Counted from the stretch's first letter, positions 23,550 through 36,005 are shown. The stretch: 64,000 bases of DNA from Telopea speciosissima (GCF_018873765.1 NC_057925.1:48391010-48455009), one strand, 5' to 3'. Program-made: numbers and translations. Notes: generated by a model from the letters alone, not told the origin.

Positions 23550-24930
23550 CGTTTTTGGCTATATATAGAGATCTTAACATATTTAAAGGAATCAGAATTC
23601 CTAGGTCTCGCCTTGAGATTTCCTACATATTTTTCACTGATGATACATTTGTATTTTGTCATGCAAATCTAAGTGACATCCAAACTATTCAGGCTATTCT
23701 TCTCATTTTTCAGGACTTAGCATTTGATTGGTATTATTAATAGAGTCTTGTTGGAAGGACCCTCTTTTATCACAAGCAAATAGATCAATACTTATCAAAT
23801 ATGTCTTAAGTTCTGTTCCCACCTATATAATTTCTTGTTTTCTTTTTCCTAAAAACATTTGTAGGCAATTAGATTGGATTAATACTCAATTTTGAATGGG
23901 TGAATCTAAGTCTGAAAAATTTTCATCATTATCTTGGTTTGATATTTGTAACCCAAAGAGTGGGGGTGGGGGTGAGGAGGGCTAGGTTTTCAGTTAAGTT
24001 CTATTTGTAATGAAGCTCTTTTAATTCAGCTTGGTTGAAAGGTTGCTTAATAACTCTTCTTCCTTATGGGGTCGGGCGTTAAAAGCTAAATATTTTCCAT
24101 GTTCTAACCTTTTATGTTATGATTTCGTCCCAACGAGAGATTCTTGGATTTGGAACAGTATTTCTCATGTCTTCCCTACTCATAGGAATCTAATATGCTA
24201 AAAAATAGGTAATGGAAGATCTGTGGAGATTTCGAAGTATCCATTGGTGCCACAACAAACGCCAATGTACCTAGGTTTAGAGATTCCCAACCATAGTCAA
24301 GTTTTTTGAATAATGTTTCAAATCTTATTTCTGGAAGAAATTGGAATTACCCTTGTTAAACTCTTTCTTTCTACCCTCAGATGTTTTCTGTATTACTAAA
24401 ATTCTTCTTGCAAATGTTAAACATGATGGATTTTTAATTTGTCACCAAACTAAGAATGATAAATTAACAACAACTAGGGTAGCTGTCAAATTTTCATTGA
24501 TAGGGAATCAATAAAGAGAGACCATTTAGCATTTGTTCTTATCTTTTGCTTTTCCTATAAGAGAATCTGAGCATCAGGGTTTTGGGGGCTAAGAACTGAC
24601 TGCCTTGATGCTCAATCCTTATCTCAGTTATTAAAAGATATGATTCCCCCCTCTTCTTTATTAAAATAGGATGTCATGTTCATGTTCTCAGTTTTCACTT
24701 AACACCTTTTATTTTGTGTGGAATGATAGGAATCATTGCCTTATAAATCAAGACTAAACTGAACCCCATGAGTATCATTAGTAATGTTAGTAAATGGGTC
24801 ACAGATCTAGCTAGGTTTGGTCCATTTGCATGTTGAAATACTGATACTCCTCAATCAAATTCAATAGCCCTACCTGAGACTGGATGGGCATCAGTTGTTG
24901 TTTTAACAATTTTTCATGGCAAAAGTTTTC
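23550..24930 (+). mobile_element. Degenerate LINE (L1-type) ORF2 fragment
   Basis: Translated pieces in shifting frames resemble the plant L1 reverse transcriptase and its C-terminal part. At 23581-23735 the reading is IRIPRSRLEISYIFFTDDT, where FTDD replaces the usual F/YADD catalytic box. Further on come words such as LNSFFLPSDVFCITKILLA (about 24355-24410) and a KLNPMSIISNVSKWVTD piece before an RNase H-like end. Many stops and frameshifts show it is inactive. The 5' part of the element is missing. Confidence 0.65.
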
Positions 24931-25543
24931 ATGCACGGCCGTTCACGACTTGCATTAAATGCAGTCGGATTAGCATACATAAAAACCCCTAACCCCCATA
25001 TTTTATGGAGTTGATGGGAGAATCTCCCGTGTACGAATACCTTCCCCTTTTTTTCATTTTTCACTTACTTTGTCCCTCACCAAATGGGGAGCTAAGCGGA
25101 ATACCAAATGAGCATTCCCAGAAAATTCCACTCAAAAACTTGTTTTGTACATCCACAAGCCCTTGAACAACTCCAGTGGTTTACAACTCCCTGGCAGTCT
25201 TGCACCTATGAATTTGGCTTTCTGATCACAAATTAGGGGGTGCGGGGGGAAAACCCTAAGCATCAGACACTAAGATACCTTTTTCTTGTGAAAACTATTG
25301 AAACTCTGAAACAACAGCATCATTTCCAGCTCTCTAAGCATCAGACACCAAGAAATGACTCAACAATGAAGAAATCTTTGAGCCCCATTTTTTCTAGATC
25401 ACTGCACTTGCTTGTTTTTATGCCAAAGGTTACACATGATAATCACCTTTACACAGTTCCTCTTTCTTCCATTATTTGGTTTACAAAAAGGGTTTAGCCA
25501 TCAGCAAGGGTTTTACCGGCCTTGATGGCAATCATTACCAGTT

Positions 25544-25583
<40 letters not shown>

Positions 25584-26819
25584 CGAGAGGAAAATTGACA
25601 TCCATAATGCTCTCGTCTCACCCTCAAATAGGTGCAACAACTGAATATTGAATTATCCAACATGACACACTTGGGCAAATTTTAGAAGATAAATCATGCA
25701 TAACATTCATTTAGATAGTACCTAGAAGTTCCAATTTAAACAAACTGTTCGGCGCCTCATCCTAGCAAGAAATCCATTGGACCATAGCAGAATAAGCAAA
25801 AAGCCTTTGACGGATATGATAAAATTATCATATTGTCCTCTTGTCATTCTAAATTCAGCTGCTGCTACACAGCAATCTTTAGTAATTTAAGTTTCAAATA
25901 TTTAGTCATATCATGTACAACTTAACTGTATTCTTTGCATAATAGCTTCAATCTTCAATACTTGAGCCACTCAGGTGTTATATAGGTCAGTGACCCAAAT
26001 GAAGAATCCACCTATGATAAGTGAGCTGCAGCAAGATCTACCTATCCCCCTAAGATAATTAAGCTAGACTTGCCTTTATATTGTATATTCACAATTCAGA
26101 TGCCTTGAAATTGAGACAAGACCATAAGACCCGTGTGTTTACTCTGCCTCCCAAATGTATCTTGTCTCATCTCCCACCCAAATACTGACATAAAAAGAAG
26201 TTTACATCAAATATGTCAAACTGAGCAATTTTTTTTTCCCAATACGGGCTATAATATTAGCAAATACATTCGCAGCATACAGTATTTCACATCTTTAATA
26301 TTGCAATAAAATCAAGAAGGTGCACCTTCTTCCACAGCTAGGGTATCAGTAACAAATTTCATTCTTCTAAAGGGTTAACAGTGGAAGACGTGGGAGAAAA
26401 AAAAAATATTTCATCAAATAATGGAGAATGATTTGTAATGACCAAAATGAATCCAAAACAAAGCCAATGCAAAGTAAATATTCATGCCTTCCCCCCTCCC
26501 ATCCCAAACACACACCCACTATAATTTAAACGATGTGATCAAGAGGAATGGAAGCCTACAAATAATCTTAAAACATTGCTGTCACAAGAGTGGAAAGTGT
26601 TTCATCAATTTAGTAGGGCCAAGAATTGAGAGAAGAAAACCGTGGAATTAGTAACTATGCTTCCTTTAAGGTGTACAGAGTAGAAAGTAGTACCTCTAAT
26701 TTGGCAGTCTAACAATCAGATAACCAAAGAGCCACCAAAACAACCAGTTGCTCTGCTGTCTCAAAAGATATACGATAAGCACAAAATCCAAGCAGTTGGC
26801 AGTCCAGAAAATTGACCCT
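24931..26819. other. Gene-free stretch and GnT-II 3' region
   Basis: Contains a (GT)n followed by (GA)n microsatellite at about 25540-25584. No gene recognised. The right part (about 26500-26819) is presumably the 3' untranslated region of the minus-strand GnT-II gene. Confidence 0.4.
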
Positions 26820-28121
26820 TCAACCAAGACTCCAGCTGTCTCCCAAGTGATACATATGCGCAAAAGCCAAGCACAGTTCGCGGTCTCTTTCATCTCCCCA
26901 ACCACCCCAACCCTTAAAGCCAGCTTGGTAACCTGCTTGACGTTCATACACATACAATTCCCATTCTGCTTTGATGTTGGCAACTTTATCCACCTCCTCT
27001 ACTGCAATGTTCATGTTGCCATTGTCAATGCAAGAAGTCCTCTCCCCCTGTCCCTGATGCAAACCACACTTTCCAAAATGAACAGCACTTCGACGAGGCC
27101 CCCTTAACGTGTAAACAGGACCACCAAATGAGGGATAAACAGTAGCCCACATTGTGATATCCCAGTTGTACTCATCAAAGAAGCAAAAATCTCTTGCCTT
27201 TGAGCGGATCTTCCTCCAAATAGTCCTGTTAAAAGCATAACCTATATTTCCAATCTTCTCCGCAATCAAGTTCTCCCACCCTTCTCCCTTCGAATTCACA
27301 TCAGAAGGGGCCAAGTTTGCAGCATAGCAATCATGACATTTCTGATGCTTTAGCTCTGCAAGTATCTGGATGGTACGGTATGCATTGGGAAAAATGAAGT
27401 GGTCTTCCTCTATGAAAAGAATATGACCTAAATGCCTCCGTGTCTCCTCCAACCCATCCCACACTGTGTTCATCATCCACCACCAGTGATGCTTCAATGA
27501 GACAATCTTTGGAGACCGGTGGTTCCCATATTGATCTGGATTTCCTTTACAGTTCTTCGTAGATGGGTCATCTTTATCCTGGCAGTCTGCTGGTGAGACA
27601 CCGGGAAAGCTATCAGGAAAGAGGTGTGGTGAATAAGGTGCAAAGATCTGTTTGACTTGGCAAAACCTGATGCTCTCAACAATCTTATTCATTTCTTCGA
27701 AATATCCATCATGGCTGACGATCAGTAAGGTTTCACTGATCCCCTCAACATTAGACAGACTTTTGACAACTACTTGGAGATATTGTGGCCGGTTGTGAAC
27801 ATATAGGACGATTGTTATGTGATCCTTGGCTAGATTTGGGAAAACATCTAAATTTCTAGGAGGCAATTTGTTCTTTTTCTCCAACAAAATTGACAACTTA
27901 GTTTGTTTTGGCACTATGGGTCTTCCTCTGGAATCAGATATTGAGGAATTCGAATATGGCTCTTCATCGACTTCATCTGATGTCCAAGATATAACATTGG
28001 ATAACGAATTTGTTTTAACATGGAAAGTTAATAGCAAAATTCCCAACAAAGTAACCAGAACTACAGGTAATATCCGCCGCAAAGCCGCATCTTTGATGCG
28101 GGGTTTCCGGTAGAAAGCCAT
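26820..28121 (-). CDS. GNT2: Alpha-1,6-mannosyl-glycoprotein 2-beta-N-acetylglucosaminyltransferase (GnT-II)
   Basis: Golgi enzyme that adds the second antenna GlcNAc, from UDP-GlcNAc, to the alpha-1,6 mannose arm of N-glycans, after GnT-I and mannosidase II. The 433-residue single-exon protein has type II topology: a short basic cytosolic tail (about 1-13), a membrane anchor at about 14-35, then a stem and catalytic domain. The metal-binding acidic box appears as EEDH at 238-241. Family words include YVHNRPQYLQVVVKSL (107-122), HHWWWMMNTVWDGL (211-224) and FFDEYNWDITMW (314-325). Conserved cysteines lie at 180, 191, 262, 265, 313, 352 and 364. Length is close to the Arabidopsis protein (about 430). 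An in-frame TGA lies seven codons upstream of the ATG. I expect an active enzyme. Confidence 0.95.
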   Translation of the reverse strand: MAFYRKPRIKDAALRRILPVVLVTLLGILLLTFHVKTNSLSNVISWTSDEVDEEPYSNSSISDSRGRPIVPKQTKLSILLEKKNKLPPRNLDVFPNLAKDHITIVLYVHNRPQYLQVVVKSLSNVEGISETLLIVSHDGYFEEMNKIVESIRFCQVKQIFAPYSPHLFPDSFPGVSPADCQDKDDPSTKNCKGNPDQYGNHRSPKIVSLKHHWWWMMNTVWDGLEETRRHLGHILFIEEDHFIFPNAYRTIQILAELKHQKCHDCYAANLAPSDVNSKGEGWENLIAEKIGNIGYAFNRTIWRKIRSKARDFCFFDEYNWDITMWATVYPSFGGPVYTLRGPRRSAVHFGKCGLHQGQGERTSCIDNGNMNIAVEEVDKVANIKAEWELYVYERQAGYQAGFKGWGGWGDERDRELCLAFAHMYHLGDSWSLG

Positions 28122-28700
28122 ACAAATTCTATCCTCTCAAAAGAACCCCTACTGATGCACCATCTCCAGTTTCAAACAATACTGTTGCCCCAAATACAAA
28201 ATAAAAAATTTATGAAGCAAAGCTTCAACAAGCAAAAAAAAAAAAACCCAGAAAGCCACTTAAGAATAGATTTAAGGAGAGAGAAGACAGTGATTTAGAA
28301 CCTCCAAAATCATTTAGGGTTTGAAGAAAAGAAAACCCAAGTGTCTGAACGGATCTTTTTACCTGGCAATAAATTCAAATCAAGAACAATATCTCAAAAC
28401 CAAGAATAAGGAAAAGAAAAAAAAAGGTTTTTTTTTTTTTTAACTGGATATACCATGGTTTTCACAGATGCCTCAAATTCTGAATAAAGAAGTTCAGGAA
28501 GATCAAACCCACTTGGAGTTAGGAACGAAATCCACCACCAAAGCCTCAGATTTGCTGAAGATCTAGAGTTAGTCAGATTTGCCTCCAAGAAACCAAGAGC
28601 CTTCTGGACTGCAAGTTGTTGTGAAGGAGACCAGAAGGAAGGTTGAAGCTTCATATTAGTCGTCGTAAAAACTACTTCTCCTCATCCCCTTCCAGAATTT
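28122..28700 (-). promoter_or_regulatory. Probable 5' leader of GnT-II with an intron and upstream ORF
   Basis: On the minus strand an acceptor-like CAACAG lies at about 28182, roughly 60 bases before the GnT-II ATG. A donor-like CCATGGTATATCC lies near 28452-28460. Splicing them would give a 5'-untranslated exon. The upstream ORF at 28654 opens MKLQPSFWSPSQQLAVQKAL and runs through the proposed donor. Inferred from sequence words only. Confidence 0.35.
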
Positions 28701-29330
28701 CTTATCCCTCTCGCTCTCAACAAGTTTCTCTAGTGGAGGTTTTAATGGAACTATTGAAGTGTTTAACTTTTTGGGGTATTCGGAACTCAGAAGATGATTA
28801 AAAGAACTTAAAATAAACATTAAGTCAAAATAACTACTTAATCTGCTGGATTAGATAATTATTAGATCTATAATAAATGTAAGGAGTCTTTTGTTGGAAT
28901 TCAAACGAGAGACTTCAGGAGAGACTGGAACAACAAGTTATTTACGTTACTCGCCACATGTGATGTGACTATTTACCAGATCAGTCCTTATTTAAACAAA
29001 AGCATCCAAGGGTATTTCTATAATTACACTTATTCAGAGCACTGATTCTAAAGACAAAAGGTTCCCCTGGGTGTACAATGACCCTTTCGGATCTATCTCG
29101 GTTCTGGTATTATGAATTGGTATAATTTGTTAGTCAATTCTCTACCATAAGATTAAGAATTGGTATCAATCCGTATCGGTATTGATCGACACTAATACTG
29201 ATACATAGCTGATATTGAATCGATAATACGGTATGGATAGAAGGTAAAATGGTCACAATATACTTTGAGGGTAAAATCATCCAATTATAACTAATAGAGA
29301 TTTATCTGATATTATACACTAAAATTCTAC

Positions 29331-29531
29331 GGAAAAAAATCATTTTCAATTCCCTGAAAGCGCAGTGTGGTGTAGCTCGAGGTTGAGAGCTCGACACCTG
29401 GCATGCATGACATCCAACAGTTGACCTCAGATCGTTGGATGACACACCTATCAGGTGTCGATCTCTCAATCCCCGAACTACACTGCACTCGGCGATCAAG
29501 AAATTGAAGAAGATTTTAATCCAAACTATGC
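29331..29531. mobile_element. Palindromic MITE, family 5, copy A
   Basis: Inverted arms: left GCGCAGTGTGGTGTAGCTCG and GAGAGCTCGACACCTGG; right TCAGGTGTCGATCTCTCAA and CGAACTACACTGCACTCGG. The 7-bp repeat ATTCTAC flanks it at 29324-29330 and 29532-29538. A diverged copy lies at about 39529-39767. Confidence 0.6.
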
Positions 29532-29895
29532 ATTCTACCTATATCCCCAATTCAGTATTGGTGTCGAGTGGATCGTATCAGCTGATCTATATCAGTATTG
29601 GACGGTGTCGATATCGTGTTTTGACCCATATATGGGATCAGTGGAATGGTACGCAAAATGGTCCAAAAATAATTTTAATCAAATCGAGTGTAAAACAGCA
29701 ACTTGGCTCGAGACTGATACCATTATCTATACCTTGATTTTAAAAGTTTGTATTATTTGTTGTGTTGGTTGGCAGATCATCTCTTTCACCCAAAAAAACA
29801 AGAAGACAGATCATCTCTGAATTTTTCTATTTAAATTTTATTTAAAAATACATAAATTTGTCTCAGTTTCCTTTACTCATGTAATAAGTTTAAGG

Positions 29896-30062
29896 GAAAA
29901 AGTTCTATGTTCGTGAGTGTGGCCTACGTCAGTACTCCCATGAATCTATCTCTCTCCTTCCTATGTGAAAAGATACCTCTGCCCCTTTGTTTTAAGGAGG
30001 AGAGAGATAGACACATAGGAGTGCTGGTGTAGGCCGCTCTCCCGTACAGAAAACTGCTTCCC
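29896..30062. mobile_element. Palindromic MITE, family 3, copy B
   Basis: Arms GAGTGTGGCCTACGTCAGTA and GTGCTGGTGTAGGCCGCTCT are inverted relatives. The exact 11-bp repeat TAAGTTTAAGG flanks it, at 29885-29895 and 30063-30073. The length points to a Mutator-type insertion. Confidence 0.7.
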
Positions 30063-30150
30063 TAAGTTTAAGGATCGAGTTTCCTTCTATCCATGGTGAA
30101 TGGGATCTCATTCACCTTGGGGCAGGAGAAGATGAGAGAAAGAATCATGG

Positions 30151-30262
30151 GGGTCTTTTGGAAAAATACTAAAACCTATTGGGGTTTGTGAACCCTACGA
30201 TGGTAGGGGTCTTTTGGGAAAAATACTAAAACCCTATTGAGGTTTGTGAACCCTAAGATGGT
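30151..30262 (+). repeat. 56-bp tandem duplication
   Basis: Two copies opening GGGTCTTTTGG, at 30151 and 30207, each continuing AAAAATACTAAAACC and GTTTGTGAACCCTA. Non-coding. Confidence 0.8.
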
Positions 30263-30482
30263 GAATGAACCATCCTCTATGGGTAGAGGAAAACTTTGTC
30301 CTAAGTATAAAGTTAAAATAGAATTTTCAATCAAATCACAATAAGAGAGATAAATTTTTCAAAATAAGAGTGTCACTGCCAACCGTCCTTATTCAGATGG
30401 CCCATGGAAGCATCTCGCAAGAGACTGTCACTTATTCTAGTTTTGTGGCATGCACCAAAAGAATTTTGCTCGGGGTCACACT

Positions 30483-30659
30483 TGGATCTTTATCCTCTCA
30501 GGTTCTCTGCCCGATACAATTCTTCTGATTCCTCTCATAGGGGGCGAAAATGGCCACCTTACCCTTGCTCGAACACACTACCCGGATGGGGTCCACCCCT
30601 CTCTTATTAGGGCATTAGGGAACTGTACCGGCCAGAGAACCTAAGGAGATACTTTTCCA
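30483..30659. mobile_element. Palindromic MITE, family 2, copy B
   Basis: 177-bp relative of the 4067-4252 element: left GGATCTTTATCCTCTCAGG, right AGAACCTAAGGAGATACTT. Flanked by the exact 8-bp repeat GTCACACT at 30475-30482 and 30660-30667. Confidence 0.7.
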
Positions 30660-31327
30660 GTCACACTCTCATATTACTTATTGTGCAAACTAGATCCCTA
30701 CTTCAACAAGATGAAGCGACGATGTATATAAATTGTTTTGGATTTTCCTCCCCATCACTATGCCTAGTGAAGTATAACACTTCATCATTTGCTATATGGT
30801 AGTACTTAAAATGAAAAGAGGAAGTAGATGAAATTCATCTCTATTTGATGGCATTTTGGTAAGTTTACTAAAATTTCGAATTTGAGTTTGAGTAACTTTC
30901 TTTGCTTACTTTAGACTAAATTTTGGTCATTGTAATGTATGTGGAGTCCTCTATCACATTGACTAATCGATGTACTATCAAGTGGAAAATAGTGAAGCAT
31001 TATACTTCACTATGCACAATGATGCCTAGAAAGACCCTTTTTTTGTGAAAAATAAACACTAAATTAAAAACTAAGAAAACGAAGTAAATTGTCAGTTACA
31101 TTGGTACAAGTTTCTCTAATTAGTTTGAAAGGCTAGATTTTGGGCTATCAAAACATATTCCCTATCTTGTATAGACATACAAACAGTAGAAAATGTCTTA
31201 ATTACTGAATTAATGTCCTAGAGAACTGTAAATATCACCCAAGGCCAATTACGCATCCTCTGTTCCATCCAGTCGACCAACTCTTGACTGTAAATTACCC
31301 AAATGTCTACGGTTGTGGTTCTTAATT

Positions 31328-31602
31328 AGGGGTGTAAATGAATAGTTGAAATTCATTTTCGTATCCGTGTCCGTATCCGTTTAGCATTATCTTAATCCTT
31401 CCGAAAGCTAAACGGATGCGGATGCGGATACGAATAGACTATAGCTATCCGAAAAGCTATATTTATATGTAAACGAATAAATATTCTATCTGTATCCGTG
31501 TCCGTATCTATTTAGCACTATCCGAATTCGTCTGAAAGCTAAACGGATGCGGATGCGGATATAGCATAATCCGAGCCAAATCCAATCCGTTTACATCCCT
31601 AC
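31328..31602. mobile_element. AGGGGTGTAAA-type MITE with internal repeats
   Basis: Ends AGGGGTGTAAATG and GTTTACATCCCTACT are inverted. Inside, the block TATCCGTGTCCGTATC with its partner AAGCTAAACGGATGCGGATG occurs twice, at about 31372-31432 and 31493-31560. Such GGTGTAAAC-ended elements are frequent in plant genomes. Non-coding. Confidence 0.55.
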
Positions 31603-32724
31603 TCCTAATTCTCTTGCTTTTTGCTGTGCTTGGAGGTTTCTCTCTATGTTAGTATAGTTTGAATTATTCAACTTAACCCTCTACATGGTTGAAATCTGTC
31701 CTAATAAAAAGGGATATATGGTTGAGAGTGACATAAAGGAATAAGAACTCAACCGTAGTTGTAAACTATGTTTAGATGATCGTTTTGGTTTGGTCTTAAG
31801 ATGAAATAGGTAGTTTTGGTGAAATATTTCATTGAAAGTTTGTGGTAAATGTAAAAACATTTACAAATATAAATGTTTATGTAACAGGATTAATAACTTT
31901 TTAGTTATTGAAATTCAAGATGGAATGAGAATAAGTTTGTTTAGACAAATAATAAGATTTGGGAAAAGAATTCCACACTGCTACTGTGTCATTTTCTCTC
32001 ACATGATTTTTTATTATTTTCTTTTTCATATTTGGAAAATATGAACCCTATATGAATGATACATTGATACCTTCAAAACACCAATTAGTATAGTGTGCAA
32101 ACTCCTCCCCACACTAGCAGTGTGGGAACCCTCTCCCATAAGATCTTATAAGTTTACTATGCTTTCTTTTCTAATGGATCTTGTAAATAAGGGATTTTTA
32201 TTGACTTCTTTAAGGTGCCAAATAATTTGTAACAATATTTTTCTACCCTTGACTTAATAAACTTTTTGGAATAAGAGAATTGCAATCAAAAGAAAGTTAC
32301 ATGTTCTAAATACACCTCTGTATTTCAGACAGTTCTTTTAAATAATTCCAAACTTGAAAACTACTTATATAGAGCTATTTATAATAAAAAAGCATTTTTT
32401 TTTATAAGAGTTGCATCAAATTAAAAAGAATTTCATCAATAATGCTTTGCATTTTATATATAAAAGGAAAAATATATATATTCGTCAATTAAACTTAGCA
32501 TATGTGATTTGGGGATCCATTTGTCCATAAAATTTGAGGCCCAATCAAGCTATCACATTATAGATATGGTTTTGAACATATCAAAGGCCCCTGAACTTTT
32601 TTTTTTTTTAAAGAAAAGTCAAATCTTTTTTGATGGGGGGAAATTATCAATTAAACATAGGCCCTGTTTTGTTAGAACATACGTTAGGTGAATGTTGTCT
32701 AGTTGAATATAAAGTATTTATAGA

Positions 32725-32915
32725 CAACTAAGTTGCTCAGTTCATTAAACACATGTCTCGTCATAGCAGGCCTGGGTCTTGGTCTCGAGTTCAAGTCTTC
32801 CCCCTGCATTTGCAATGCTAGTTGCTATTGCCGCCCTCTCCTTGGGTCTCACCCCCAAACCCTGGCCACCCTCTTGAGATGTTATCCTAGTGGCCTATGT
32901 AAGAAATGACCACAA
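32725..32915 (+). mobile_element. Probable tRNA-derived SINE
   Basis: The stretch AAGTTGCTCAGTTCATTAAA resembles a polymerase III A box in a tRNA-like head, and about 50 bases later GAGTTCAAGTC fits the B box. A C-rich body and an AT-rich tail follow. This layout is that of plant tRNA-derived SINEs. I could not define target duplications. Confidence 0.45.
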
Positions 32916-32919
32916 ACCA

Positions 32920-34384
32920 TTTTACAAAAGCATAGGAAAAATATAATCCAATTTTAGATTATTTTTGGTTTATTGTCCATCAACTTTTAGATAGTAAGAT
33001 CATAGGCAAAGTCTTTACTCCCACCGAACCCCCACAAAAAAAAAAAAAAATTTCATAGGCAAGTACAATGGCTATTACATCCCTTTTTTGTTTTATGGAA
33101 TAAACCAAACTTGTATACAAAGGCTCAAGTTACATTTACATGATGGAGGTGAAAGAGGTAAAGTCACTAGATTATCTGGACATACACAGTCAATACTTGT
33201 CTAGTTGCTTTCATTAGTTCAATGACTAACCAATGTGAAAGGCTTTAGCTCAAAACCAAGGAAATAGTTCACTATCTTAGCCATATAGCATTGATTAAAG
33301 GTACTTCAAGTTGGATGCATGAAATATGCTCTTTATTGAGAACAACCTCAAATGAGTTGAGGGCTTTCTTCCTCAAAAGTTTTTTTTTTTTAAAAAGGCA
33401 AAAGATTTTATAAAGAGACACCTAATTGATTGGATGGAAGATTGATGTGGCAATTCCAATTCCAACTATTGAATAGATGGAGAGTGGTATATTTGTTTAG
33501 TTACCTATCCTAAAAGCCTAAGTTGTTATGTAAAGAGGCCAAACTGATATACGAAGTCGTCCAAGGTCCCAAACTTAGTCTTTGTGGTATTATTCCCTAA
33601 CAGAAGATTTGCCACTTATCAAATGTTATATTTGTATTTACTGATATACACTGACATATAAATATATAATGACATGCACCCTCCAAGTAGTCTAAGGATT
33701 GAGGTGTCCCTTATTAGTAGTCTTAGATTTTCATCGCTTTATTTTGCTATTTGGCAAATTGCATTTGAGCTAAAAATTGACATGTGACCTAAGACTTGGG
33801 GCCTATCAGTCCACAAAATTTTCTTTTAATCGGCCTTGCTGTTTGTCAAAATTAGGTGTCTATCCTGAGTCAAATTTCAAAATCTAATTCAATCAAATAT
33901 CTTCTTATGTATTGACATGCATTTCATGTATGTATTATTATGCACTCTCCCATGACCCTGGAATATAAAAAAGGTATGTTTTGTCAAGTGGTAAACTCCG
34001 ATGGGATTGAAACTTGACATGTGAGTAAGGGATCTAAGAGTCTACTTGTCAACAAATTTTGAGCCTCATTTGATCTACCATGTGATAATTATTTATTTTC
34101 AAATTAATAATATAGGAAAGGTTCCTACCACAAGCATGTAATCGAGGTCCCATATTGGTTTCAACTATTTCTATAAATTTAAAGTGAAAAATTTCCACCA
34201 CCCATGAAGTAGGAGGGTTCACCACCATCCTAGCTAGGGTTATAATTACCTTGCCCCTACTGTACAAAGTCCATAATGCCCTCTCCACTGTCTTGATGCT
34301 CATCCCAAGACACCCAGACCCATCAACGCCATGGGTTAAGGGAAACTTAGTTCTAATTTTAATGTTTCAATTGTTTTAAACCAC
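32920..34384. other. Gene-free stretch
   Basis: No gene seen. Two blocks share AAATTTGAGGCCC / AAATTTTGAGCCTC and nearby words (about 32520-32575 and 34050-34095), which suggests a dispersed repeat. Confidence 0.35.
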
Positions 34385-34392
34385 GATTTGAT

Positions 34393-34565
34393 GGATCTTT
34401 ATCCCCTCCAGTTCCTTGTCCGGCCCAATTTCCCATTTTCTCTAACATGGGAGGTTGGAATGACCATTCTACCCCTACACAAACACGATGCCCCGGTGGG
34501 ATCCACCCCCTATTAGAGGAACTGGGGAACTGGGCCGGACAAGAAACTGGAGGAGATAATTTTCT
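34393..34565. mobile_element. Palindromic MITE, family 2, copy C
   Basis: Left arm ATCTTTATCCCCTCCAGTTC, right arm GAAACTGGAGGAGATAATTT. The flanking short repeat GATTTGA occurs at 34385-34391 and 34567-34573. Third and best preserved copy of the family in this window. Confidence 0.7.
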
Positions 34566-34872
34566 TGATTTGACTGAATAAAATTGAAAGCAGATCACTT
34601 TTAGATTCGATGTCCAGTTTGGTTTTTAAAACTATGTAATAACCTACTAGTAATTGCACATCTAGAAACCTGTGAATAATATCAAGATTATTTCTAAATA
34701 TTTACACAATGCATAGGCTTCCATCTAGTTGAAGTTTAAAGTATTATAAGATAATGCAAAATTTATCATTAACAATGATAGTGTAATTAACAATAGCTTA
34801 ATATTATTACCAAAAAACTTCCAATTTTAAAATATAAAATTAGGCCAAATATTAACAAAATGAGTTTTACAT

Positions 34873-35078
34873 GGGTTCCGTTTGTTTTGGCATAAAATTT
34901 ACACGGCAAATTTTACTTCGTAAATATAAAAATTGTACATGTTGAAATATTTTCTACTGTTTGTTTCCATTAAAAAAAAAAACATTGAAACACTCTCAAC
35001 ATTTAAAATTTTACATCTGAAATTTTTTTAAATGAAAATTTTCAACTGGAAAATTTTAGGTCAAAACAAATGCAGCCC
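34873..35078. mobile_element. Short AT-rich MITE
   Basis: About 205 bp. Left end GGGTTCCGTTTGTTTTGGC is inverted at the right end as GGTCAAAACAAATGCAGCCC. The AT-rich interior has the inner inverted words AAAATTTTACA. Non-coding. Confidence 0.5.
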
Positions 35079-35187
35079 ATGGGAAAAAAATTAGAGAATG
35101 TGGCATGCATATGAACAAGGTTAACAATCTAACTTCTTGTAGAAAACAAAATGAGACTGAAAAATGTTAAATAAAGAAAGATTGCTA

Positions 35188-35217
35188 ATACTCCTCCCCT
35201 CCCCTCCCCTCCCCTCC
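35188..35217 (+). repeat. (CTCCC)n microsatellite
   Basis: About five perfect copies of CTCCC. Confidence 0.85.
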
Positions 35218-36005
35218 GATCCCAAGGTTCAAGTAAGTGGAATAGGCAACGGGATTGGCCTCAGTTAATCTCAATATTCTGATTCAGCCGGAATCGACAT
35301 GAACCCTAGACATCCAGAATGGATCGATCAATTTGGATCGGCAAGGATTGGGATTGGGCTCAGCCAATTCCGATTCGCATCCGCCCATTCCACTGACCTG
35401 ATTCCAATCCAACAGATTGGTCCAAATTAAATTCATATCGAACTTAGAAGCATTATCAACAAAAAAACATGAGCCAAATAAACAATAGATCTTTGAGCAA
35501 AAAGCACAACACACCCATAAAAACAATTAGAAGAACTCTCTTCAGCCTCAAAAAGCTCTCATTGTCCAGTCCCAATTTTGATTTCTTCTTACAAAATTAT
35601 CAACCACATTAAGAGAGTCCATGACAATATTCCTATATTCAACTTTAGACTTGTGGAAGGATTTAACCATTCCAGGCAATCTCTTCCTGCAAATTTCCAA
35701 CTATATGTATTGGATAAATGTGAACCTAAAAACATATATCTGAGAGGCCATTAGAGTTGCTTCCCTTGTCTTCAATCCTTCATTTTGAGCTCAACAAAAA
35801 CTTAATGTCTTGTTAAATACAGAGTAATTAACAGATAATATGGTTTGAAGCAGCTTGGAAGGAAAGAGGAGGGGGGGGGGGGTGGTGAGGTGTTTATGGT
35901 TCTTAAGAGATAAAATAGCAGAGAAATGAGTAGTGGATGCAGAGAAGGTTTTTGTGGGCCGAGTCTATGTGGGATATGGGTAGAGTAAGTACTAACAGAG
36001 GTGAA

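Noticed and set aside
30404-30644. Overlapping ORFs at 30.4-30.6 kb
   Set aside because: They run through a palindromic MITE and are produced by it.
35284-35526. 80-codon minus-strand ORF
   Set aside because: Sequence is a GATTGG/ATTCCGATTC-rich dispersed repeat; no protein family fits.
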